DNA from: DSXH01 sp020724325 | GTDB taxonomy: Bacteria; Bacteroidota; Ignavibacteria; Ignavibacteriales; Melioribacteraceae | DNA length: 64,000 bases | Assembly (NCBI GenBank): GCA_040756515.1 | Contig: JBFLYW010000003.1 | Span: 62,001 to 126,000, forward strand | Direction: 5' to 3' | In this document: one piece after another, positions 7,862 through 14,272 of the stretch | How the letters are laid out: each line of letters begins with the position of its first letter | Position numbering within the stretch: position 1 is the stretch's first letter | Notes under the pieces: model-generated | Told to the model about the DNA's origin: nothing | The model's database searches: none | The model's input: only the letters and a program-made list of their open reading frames with translations | Program-made: the position numbers and the translations under genes

Positions 7862-8944
7862 ATGGTGATCAATATGAATGAATTAATTATTGATATTTTA
7901 GAGAGAGATACGAAGGTGGTTCTACCAGAAAATTTAGTATTCGGAAAAATTTATACCGATCATGTTTTCGAAATGGAATATGATGAAGATTACGGCGGAT
8001 GGCATAATGCAACAATTAAAAAATTCAGTAAGGTTGAACTTCATCCGGCTGCAATAGTTCTGCACTACGGGCAGTCGATTTTTGAAGGATTGAAAACTTA
8101 TAAAAATGCTGATGGAAGAATTGCATTATTCCGCCCGGAGAAAAACATCGAACGGTTAAACCGCTCGGCTAAAAGAATGTGTATTCCAGAAGTTGATCCA
8201 GAGTTTGTTCTCAATTCCCTTTTTGAACTTATCAAACTTGAAAAGGACTGGATACCTACAAAGCCGGGTCATTCTCTCTATATCCGTCCAATTATTTTTG
8301 CAACCGAACCATTGCTTGGAGTAAGAGCATCGGAAACTTATAAGCTTATTATAATGCTTAGTCCGGTTGGTCCATACTATCCTGAAGGATTTAAACCCGT
8401 TCCAATTCTTGTTACAGATAAGTACGTCCGTGCGGTTAGAAAAGGAATGGGCGAAGCAAAGACTGCCGGTAACTATGCCGCCGGAATGCTGGCTCAGAAG
8501 GAAGCTAAAAAAGAAGGTTATTCCCAGGTATTGTGGCTTGATGGTATTGAGCAGAAATATATTGAAGAAGTCGGCGCTATGAATATCTTCGTCCAATTTA
8601 AGGATGAAGTGGCTACTCCTATACTAAATGGTTCTATTCTGCCTGGGATTACCAGATTGTCGGTAATTCAATTGCTCAAGGATTGGAATTACAACATTAA
8701 CGAACGTCTGATTTCTATTAACGAAGTAGTAGAAGCTTATGATAAAAAAAATCTTGTAGAAATTTTTGGAACAGGAACAGCAGCAGTAATTTCGTCCATC
8801 AGTAAACTAAAATACAACGATAAGATACTTATGTTCAATGAGAACAAACCGGGCGAACTTGGAACTAAACTATATGAGGAATTAACAGGCATTCAGTATG
8901 GCAAACTTGAAGACAAACACGGCTGGATGACTTATATTGATTAG
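7862..8944 (+). CDS. ilvE: branched-chain amino acid aminotransferase
   Basis: A fold-type IV PLP aminotransferase, 360 residues, matching the long (type II) BCAT length. It performs the last step of Leu/Ile/Val synthesis or the first step of their breakdown, with glutamate/2-oxoglutarate as partner. The PLP lysine is in GEAKTAGNYAAGMLAQ (Lys200). Other family motifs are LHYGQSIFEGLKTYK, RPEKNIERLNRSA, EVGAMNIF, SILPGITR and EIFGTGTAAVIS. The ATG at 7874 is better placed than 7862, because GGTGAT lies 4 bases before it; both are in frame. A terminator-like hairpin in the leader suggests attenuation control. Confidence 0.93.
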   Translation: MVINMNELIIDILERDTKVVLPENLVFGKIYTDHVFEMEYDEDYGGWHNATIKKFSKVELHPAAIVLHYGQSIFEGLKTYKNADGRIALFRPEKNIERLNRSAKRMCIPEVDPEFVLNSLFELIKLEKDWIPTKPGHSLYIRPIIFATEPLLGVRASETYKLIIMLSPVGPYYPEGFKPVPILVTDKYVRAVRKGMGEAKTAGNYAAGMLAQKEAKKEGYSQVLWLDGIEQKYIEEVGAMNIFVQFKDEVATPILNGSILPGITRLSVIQLLKDWNYNINERLISINEVVEAYDKKNLVEIFGTGTAAVISSISKLKYNDKILMFNENKPGELGTKLYEELTGIQYGKLEDKHGWMTYID

Positions 8945-9056
8945 AATTTAAGATTGCCAGGTTCATACACTTGGACTTGAATGTTGACGTTTTATAATTC
9001 TTATCACCTAAAGTGAAAAATGGTTTAGACTGAGAATAAAAGCTAAAATAACTGAT

Positions 9057-9240
9057 GGTAACTTCTGAAAAATATCGCTTGTTATTTCTCTCCCGATTAA
9101 AAACATCGGGAGAGTCGAGCCTAAACCTTGAAGGTCAAGAGTTGTTATTTATTTTCTCATGACCTTCAAGGTTGTTGTTCCTCAGTCGCTCCGCTCCTTC
9201 GGAATGACTCTTCTTCGTCGCTTCGCTCCTTCGAAAGAAT
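9057..9240. repeat. dispersed spacer repeat, copy 1
   Basis: Shares long near-identical blocks with 21822-22029. Both have CTGAAAAATATCGCTTG, an inverted pair AACCTTGAAGGTCA / TGACCTTCAAGGTT (9124-9137 and 9160-9173), and TCTTCGTCGCTTCGCTCCT. In this copy a nested small palindrome of CTCCCGAT/ATCGGGAG type lies at about 9092-9113. There is no coding content and no terminal target duplication that I can see. Confidence 0.75.
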
Positions 9241-9273
9241 AGAGGCAAAAAGTCCAACTACAAGAGTTGTCTT

Positions 9274-9395
9274 GGTATTATATTAAGGGCATCTCTAAAA
9301 ACCTCAAATGCATTCTGCGGAAATCAGTTTTATCCGTGTTTATCAGTGTTCTATTTACCTAAAAATAGTTTTTAGAGATGCCCTTAATAATATCC
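9274..9395. repeat. palindromic spacer element B
   Basis: Long inverted arms include the perfect 18-bp pair 9285-9302 and 9368-9385. The similarity continues outward to about 28 bp on each side. The 65-bp centre contains CTGCGGAAATCAGTT and TATCCGTGTTTATCAGTG. The first of these also lies in the centre of element A at 1274-1377, although the arms of A and B are unrelated. Confidence 0.75.
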
Positions 9396-9512
9396 GGTTA
9401 TGTAATTTGAACAGACTATTCGAAAAACTTAAGCAAAAGCAACCATTCAAAAAAATTATCAGTGCAAATCATAAAAAATCAGTTTAATCTGCGTTCTATT
9501 TTTCAAAAGAAA

Positions 9513-10388
9513 TTACCGGTGATTTTCACAGATAGATTTTAATTTTTCCAGTGCTTTTGGATAAGTTTCTAAAAAATATTCTTTGAATTGTTTATTTGTA
9601 TCCAGCTCTACTTTTAAAATGGTTTTCCCATTATGCTCTTGATAAGAATAATTTTCAAATGCACCAATCCACCCTTCTAATTCCGGACCGCTTTTAATTT
9701 GCTTTCCATTCATCACAATTCCAATGCTTTCTATACTAACATACTCATTTGGAATGTTCTCTTTAATTAATCCAATCATACCCTCAGTTTTTCCCTCTTT
9801 ACTTTCTCCAAGGAATAAAATTTCCGAACCTTTTTTAAATGATCCTTTATAGTGAGACGAAGAATTAAAAACCGAAGTCCATTCCATATATTGTTTTTCG
9901 TCAAGCATAATGGAATATACTTTTTCAACCTTGGCATCAATTACAATTTCAAATTGTAATCTTTCCAGTTTGCTAAACGATTCAGTGTACCTTTTGAAAT
10001 TATCCAAAATGGACTGCCATCCGGCTTGCTGCATTTCTAAGGAATTAGTATTCTCCGGTTCGAATGACTCTATAATTTCAGTTACATTTTCGGATGCAAA
10101 AAAATTTATAATTACTTTCCTTCCATCTGCAATTATAAATGAAATCTGTTTATGTCTAACAATTTCTTCAAACATACCTTCAAAATCGAACTGTGAACTT
10201 CCATCTTTTGCAGCCATTGTATAAGAAAATTTTCCACCTACCTTAAAATCAGATTCAGCTTTGGTTGTATGCCAGTTCTCGGTTGCATTATTCCAATGAA
10301 CAACATGCTTTGGTTCTGTCCATAAATACCAGACTCTCTCTATTGATGCATTAATTTTTGCTTTTACAGTTAAAATTTGATTAGGCAT
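9513..10388 (-). CDS. double SRPBCC (AHSA1/START-like) domain protein
   Basis: 291 residues made of two SRPBCC domains (about 1-140 and 142-291). The first opens with TVKAKINASIERVWYLWTEPKHVVHW and ends with the typical helix MQQAGWQSILDNFKRY. The second opens with FEIVIDAKVEKVYSIMLDEKQYMEW and ends with LETYPKALEKLKSI. SRPBCC proteins bind hydrophobic ligands in a helix-grip cavity, or assist Hsp90 in the Aha1 group. The actual ligand is unknown. The gene stands alone between spacers, with the ATG at 10388. It appears to be cytoplasmic, with no signal peptide. Confidence 0.8.
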   Translation of the reverse strand: MPNQILTVKAKINASIERVWYLWTEPKHVVHWNNATENWHTTKAESDFKVGGKFSYTMAAKDGSSQFDFEGMFEEIVRHKQISFIIADGRKVIINFFASENVTEIIESFEPENTNSLEMQQAGWQSILDNFKRYTESFSKLERLQFEIVIDAKVEKVYSIMLDEKQYMEWTSVFNSSSHYKGSFKKGSEILFLGESKEGKTEGMIGLIKENIPNEYVSIESIGIVMNGKQIKSGPELEGWIGAFENYSYQEHNGKTILKVELDTNKQFKEYFLETYPKALEKLKSICENHR

Positions 10389-10561
10389 AACAATTCCTTT
10401 CCACTGAATTATTTAATTCTTGTATAACACTTAAGGGACAAAAAGCCCGATAAAATATACCCGTAAATTTGGTATTAAGGCAAAAGAAAAATTAACAAAT
10501 AATCTAACCGCTAACCGATTTTGAGTGTTTATTTACAAAGCAGAAGGTTCTTTACTTATTT

Positions 10562-11461
10562 CTAACCAACTAATTGAATAAAAGCTTTTCCAAACTGATT
10601 TTCAATAATCTTATAAGCTGGAGTTTGAGTTAATGTTATTATACAAGCATGATGTACACTGAGTACTGCATCCTGTAATTCATCATCATCTTCTAAGCAA
10701 ATTAAATTTAATTTTGTTTTAGATTTTAACTCATCAATGTGAAGATGTCGGTCATGCGAAAGCGTATAAGCATGGTTGCCCAATTCTTGAATTATATCAT
10801 TAATTTTATTTTCCTGTTCTGGATCGCCTTCGAACATGTTCGTTTTTAACCAATCTCTTACCATTTCCTCGGACCACCTAATAGCTTTTTCACATTCTCC
10901 AATAAGTGTGGGAGAGTATTGGGATAGAATTGATTGCCATAGAGGAATTTGAGTAGGGTCTTCAATAATTTGCTTTTTTGCAGTGTTAAATTCCTCTATA
11001 ATACCGTGTGTGGGTATTCCATTAATTTGAGGGTCAATAGGTCCTAAGTTTGAATGTTTACCCATGATTATTTCTTTACATGCGCATGCAATCATGGTGC
11101 CCGCTGACATTGCAATCTGTGGAACGATTGCTCTAATATTATTATTAAACATCGACTTTAAATAATGAACTATACTTTGAGCTGCGCCAATAGAACCACC
11201 AGGAGTATGTAATATTAAATCTAGTCCTTTTTCTTTTTTCAAACCTTTAATAGTACTCATAAAACCCATTTTGTCAGAGTCGGAAATGTCGAAGCGTATA
11301 CCTCTTTGGATTAGATTCCCTTTTTGGAGCCAGCCTGAATAATAAACAATAATATTTCGATTAGTTTTACTTTCTAATTGGCGTAGATAGTCCCTTCTAA
11401 CACTATCAAAAGCATTTGGTTGGTTATGAATATTTGTTAAAACTTCATTCCAAGTAGGCAT
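10562..11461 (-). CDS. ClpP-fold serine protease of the SDH_sah family
   Basis: 299 residues of the ClpP/crotonase-fold group named after serine dehydrogenase proteinase. The core GLDLILHTPGGSIGAAQSIVHYLKS is followed by IRAIVPQIAMSAGTMIACACKEIIMG, where the serine of MSAG is the expected nucleophile. HSNLGPIDPQINGIP follows. Family members are often predicted to be membrane-associated, but no membrane helix is obvious here. The substrate is unknown. It starts on the base after the stop of a 67-codon gene, so the two are translationally coupled. The location suggests a small stress or quality-control operon, which is inference. Confidence 0.85.
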   Translation of the reverse strand: MPTWNEVLTNIHNQPNAFDSVRRDYLRQLESKTNRNIIVYYSGWLQKGNLIQRGIRFDISDSDKMGFMSTIKGLKKEKGLDLILHTPGGSIGAAQSIVHYLKSMFNNNIRAIVPQIAMSAGTMIACACKEIIMGKHSNLGPIDPQINGIPTHGIIEEFNTAKKQIIEDPTQIPLWQSILSQYSPTLIGECEKAIRWSEEMVRDWLKTNMFEGDPEQENKINDIIQELGNHAYTLSHDRHLHIDELKSKTKLNLICLEDDDELQDAVLSVHHACIITLTQTPAYKIIENQFGKAFIQLVG

Positions 11462-11665
11462 TTATTCTATAATAATTCCATTTGTAGAATTAATTGATAG
11501 CCTGGTCCAGACCAGCTTTTCATTAAAATTCACCTTTTTGGTTTCTTTTGCGCTCTCATAAATATGCATAGTATCTGTTTCATACTTTTTTGATATACCA
11601 AGTTTTTCAAATAATTCTGAAGCCTCTTTAATTTTTGCTTCTTTTATTTGATCAAACTTTTTCAT
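11462..11665 (-). CDS. small hypothetical protein coupled to the SDH_sah protease
   Basis: 67 residues: an N-terminal charged helix (KKFDQIKEAKIKEASELFEKLG) followed by a beta-rich tail. AAGGAG precedes the ATG at 11665, and its stop codon abuts the start of the protease gene, so I consider it real and co-expressed. I recognise no family. Possible roles are a regulator, adaptor or substrate of the protease. Confidence 0.65.
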   Translation of the reverse strand: MKKFDQIKEAKIKEASELFEKLGISKKYETDTMHIYESAKETKKVNFNEKLVWTRLSINSTNGIIIE

Positions 11666-12006
11666 AGTACTCCTTATATAACTATTTATTATTATCGAAA
11701 AAATTTGGATTTTGTTTAAAATACGATTGCTTGATTACATCACAGCAACCCTAAATTACTTGACCCCTCCTTTCGTGTTGGTTAAATTAATATTTTTTAC
11801 TTTACTTTGTCAATATAAGTTTCATGATAATTCTTTTACCGATAGCTTAAAGAATTCCTGAGAGAGTCCCAAATGAAAAAATTCTCAAAATGCTCTTTTA
11901 AGTGCACTTGCCTACAACTTATTATAATTAAATCACTTGTAAGGATTTCTCACGCTGTTTTCATTTCTCATTTTACATATAACCGCACTAAAAATTAACA
12001 AAAAAC
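11666..12006. other. gene-free spacer between protease operon and lexA
   Basis: About 340 bp of AT-rich DNA that must contain the promoter of the minus-strand operon. Apart from a weak 41-codon ORF that I reject (11873-11998), I see no gene, repeat or terminator. Confidence 0.6.
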
Positions 12007-12059
12007 TTGACATAGTGTTATTCTGTTCACTATATTTGCGGTGAACAAAAGGACACTAT
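12007..12059 (+). promoter_or_regulatory. lexA promoter with overlapping palindromic operators
   Basis: TTGACA (12007-12012) and TATATT (12031-12036), 18 bp apart, form a good sigma-70-type promoter. Three symmetrical elements overlap it: TGTTCAC-N10-GTGAACA (12024-12030/12041-12047), TAGTG-N10-CACTA (12013-12017/12028-12032), and ATAGTGT/ACACTAT (12012-12018/12053-12059). LexA normally represses its own gene, so these are good candidates for its operator. They match neither the E. coli CTGT-N8-ACAG box nor the Bacillus GAAC-N4-GTTC box. Confidence 0.6.
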
Positions 12060-12060
12060 C

Positions 12061-12690
12061 ATGAAAACAAATTTAACTGACCGACAACAAGAGATTCTTG
12101 GCTTTATCCAGGAATATGTTGAATTAAACAACTTCCCCCCTACTTATAGAGAGATAGGAAAGAAGTTTAAGATTGTAAGTACTTTTGGAGTTAAAAGACA
12201 TATTGACGCTCTGGTAAAAAAGGGCTATATCACAAGCGGAAATAATTTAAGCCGCACATTAACGCTTGTAGTAAATAACAGTCCAATTAAAAAAGAAACA
12301 TCTATTATAGAAATACCTGTAGTAGGACGCGTAGCTGCTGGTTATCCTATTTTAGCAGAAGAAAATATTGAAGGCAACATTGTTATTGACAAAAACTTTT
12401 TAGGAAACAGAATCGAATGCTTCGGCTTAAAAGTTCGTGGAGATAGTATGATAAACGCCGGAATTATGGAAGATGACCTGGTTATAATTCAACCGCAAAA
12501 AGAAGCGGTAAACGGAGATATTATTGTAGCTCTTTTGAAAGACGAAGCTACTATGAAAAGATTTTTATTAGCCGATGGTAAAATTCATTTAATACCGGAA
12601 AATGATAATTACACCACAATAATAATAGATAACAACGAAGAATTTTCTATTATTGGTAAAGTTATTGGAGTATTTAGAAGTTACGATTAA
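12061..12690 (+). CDS. lexA: LexA repressor (SOS regulator)
   Basis: 209 residues, typical LexA length. The N-terminal winged helix (LTDRQQEILGFIQEYVELNN, PPTYREIGKKF) binds DNA. The C-terminal S24 autoprotease domain shows the Ala93-Gly94 cleavage bond in GRVAAGYP, catalytic Ser129 in GDSM, and Lys166 in EATMKRF. RecA filaments should therefore trigger self-cleavage and induction. AAAGGA precedes the ATG. Two small genes follow closely on the same strand and probably belong to the same SOS transcript. The recognition helix (VSTFGVKRHIDAL) differs from that of E. coli, consistent with a different operator. Confidence 0.95.
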   Translation: MKTNLTDRQQEILGFIQEYVELNNFPPTYREIGKKFKIVSTFGVKRHIDALVKKGYITSGNNLSRTLTLVVNNSPIKKETSIIEIPVVGRVAAGYPILAEENIEGNIVIDKNFLGNRIECFGLKVRGDSMINAGIMEDDLVIIQPQKEAVNGDIIVALLKDEATMKRFLLADGKIHLIPENDNYTTIIIDNNEEFSIIGKVIGVFRSYD

Positions 12691-12704
12691 GAAAAGGAGA
12701 GCAA

Positions 12705-12953
12705 ATGAAAACTTTATATTTCACCACAGCAATATTTAACAGATATAGAATAAGGTTCTTGTTTGGTCTGAACGAAGTTACTCTGGAACCTTATTATATC
12801 GGCAAGAATAAAAATGGTAAAAAAGTTATTTATGGAAGAGTAAATGGCATTAACGAAATTCGAGGGTTTGAATTCGAAAAAATTTCTAACATAAAAATTC
12901 TTGGATATGAAAAATTTTCGCCGATAATTCCGATAATGCTAATATATAGATAG
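12705..12953 (+). CDS. hypothetical protein in the lexA operon
   Basis: 82 residues, beginning MKTLYFTTAIFNRYRIRFLFG and rich in beta-prone and basic residues. There is no signal peptide, convincing membrane helix or known motif. A strong AAGGAG lies 6-7 bases before the ATG, 14 bp after lexA, so expression is likely. Because lexA and its promoter lie directly upstream, it is probably DNA-damage induced. The function is unknown. Confidence 0.65.
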   Translation: MKTLYFTTAIFNRYRIRFLFGLNEVTLEPYYIGKNKNGKKVIYGRVNGINEIRGFEFEKISNIKILGYEKFSPIIPIMLIYR

Positions 12954-12957
12954 AAAA

Positions 12958-13362
12958 ATGGTAATCAAAAAAGAGAAAAGAGAAAAAGTAGATTCCCTTA
13001 TTGAGCAATTGTGGAAGCACGGGTATCTTACATTAAGCAGAAAGTACGGAAAGTACCTTCCATCTCCTGCGCCCGTTGGTAATTACGATGTAGATGCAAT
13101 TGCTAAGTATAAAAAGAAAATAGCAATAGGAATAACTGTAACAGAAGAAGAATTAAACGACCCAAACTTAGTGACAAAACTAATCTATCTGACACATTCA
13201 AAGCCAAAACATTCAGCTAACAAGGTAACATTATTTGTTGGTGTTCCGTATGATTCGATAATTAAAGCGAATCTACTTTTATCTTCGCTTGATGACGAAA
13301 CAAGATCTCGTATTAAGCTTATAACCTTACAGGATGCAAATGAAAAACCCGAGCTTGGTTAA
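12958..13362 (+). CDS. hypothetical protein in the lexA operon, possible degenerate nuclease fold
   Basis: 134 residues, starting 4 bp after the previous stop. The segment GNYDVDAIAKYKKKIAIGIT has the strand-D-strand look of PD-(D/E)XK nuclease-like proteins, but the expected E-x-K is replaced by G-I-T. It is therefore either a catalytically dead relative or a chance resemblance. The later parts (KVTLFVGVPYDSIIKANLLL, RSRIKLITLQ) look like an alternating alpha/beta domain. Its position behind lexA suggests a DNA-damage role; this is inference. Confidence 0.6.
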   Translation: MVIKKEKREKVDSLIEQLWKHGYLTLSRKYGKYLPSPAPVGNYDVDAIAKYKKKIAIGITVTEEELNDPNLVTKLIYLTHSKPKHSANKVTLFVGVPYDSIIKANLLLSSLDDETRSRIKLITLQDANEKPELG

Positions 13363-13447
13363 TAATTCTTGTCAAAATTACTAACCTTGACATTTACTAG
13401 TTATCAGCATATTTTTTCAACCTTAAATTTGAGGTGAAACTAGAAAC

Positions 13448-14272
13448 TTGGCAGTAAGGTTAACCCAATCCGAAATAAAACTGATTGAAGAAACTAAAGC
13501 AAAAGGTAATATTCCCAAGCATATCGCAATTATTATGGATGGGAATGGCAGGTGGGCAAAAAAACGTAATTTACCAAGAGCTGCCGGTCACCAAAAAGGT
13601 GTTGAATCTGTTCGTTCTGTTGTTGAAACATGCGTCGGTTTAGGTGTTCAATATCTTACTTTATATACATTCTCAACCGAAAACTGGAAACGCCCCAAAG
13701 AGGAAGTCTCTACCTTAATGCGATTGATTGTTAAGAGTCTTCAGAACGAAACAGACGAACTCAACTCTAATAATATAAAACTTACAACTATTGGTAATGT
13801 TCAATCTTTACCTGAAATTGTTCAACACGAATTAAAACAAGCTGTAACAAAAACATCGGGCAATACAAAACTTACACTTAACCTTGCTCTAAGTTACAGC
13901 GGCAGATGGGAACTTGTAGAAGCGGTTAAGAATATAACTGCACAAGCTACAGCCGGTCAAATTAAAAGTGATGAAATTTCCGAAGAATTAATTTCGCGCT
14001 ATTTAACAACATCGGGAATACCAGATCCTGACCTTTTGATAAGAAGCGGCGGTGAGTTTAGAATAAGTAACTTTTTATTATGGCAGATTGCATATTCCGA
14101 AATCTTTGTCTCAGATATTCTCTGGCCTGAATTTAGGTGCAAACATCTTGTTGAAGTCGTTAAAGATTACCAGAAAAGAGAACGAAGATTCGGTCTTGTA
14201 AGCGAACAATTACCGGATAACTTAGAAAAAAATATTAAGAATGCAAATGCTCATTCAAAGCAACTGGCCTAA
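13448..14272 (+). CDS. uppS: isoprenyl transferase (undecaprenyl diphosphate synthase)
   Basis: 274 residues. It condenses isopentenyl diphosphate onto farnesyl diphosphate in cis to make the C55 lipid carrier for peptidoglycan and LPS. The catalytic Asp31 lies in IAIIMDGNGRWAKKR. GHQKGVESVR, TLYTFSTENWKRP, LLIRSGGEFRISNFLLWQIAY and the terminal RERRFG motif are all present. The start is TTG at 13448, supported by GAGGTGA ten bases upstream; no suitable ATG precedes the first motif. It heads the envelope gene block and overlaps bamA by 32 bp, implying co-translation. Confidence 0.95.
   Translation: MAVRLTQSEIKLIEETKAKGNIPKHIAIIMDGNGRWAKKRNLPRAAGHQKGVESVRSVVETCVGLGVQYLTLYTFSTENWKRPKEEVSTLMRLIVKSLQNETDELNSNNIKLTTIGNVQSLPEIVQHELKQAVTKTSGNTKLTLNLALSYSGRWELVEAVKNITAQATAGQIKSDEISEELISRYLTTSGIPDPDLLIRSGGEFRISNFLLWQIAYSEIFVSDILWPEFRCKHLVEVVKDYQKRERRFGLVSEQLPDNLEKNIKNANAHSKQLA

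Larger units (their letters stand above)
8945..9512. other. repeat-rich gene-free spacer
   Basis: 568 bp between convergent ilvE and the SRPBCC gene with no credible ORF. It holds copy 1 of the AACCTTGAAGGTCA repeat (9057-9240), palindromic element B (9274-9395), and a further stretch (about 9455-9500) with AATCAGTTTAATCTGCGTTC, which resembles the core of element B. Confidence 0.8.

Noticed and set aside
8156..8596. 146-codon minus-strand ORF opposite ilvE
   Set aside because: Lies wholly inside ilvE, whose motifs are continuous; typical antisense shadow.
11873..11998. 41-codon plus-strand ORF upstream of lexA with several cysteines
   Set aside because: No convincing ribosome-binding site, unusual composition, no recognisable motif, and it ends just before the lexA -35 box; probably chance.
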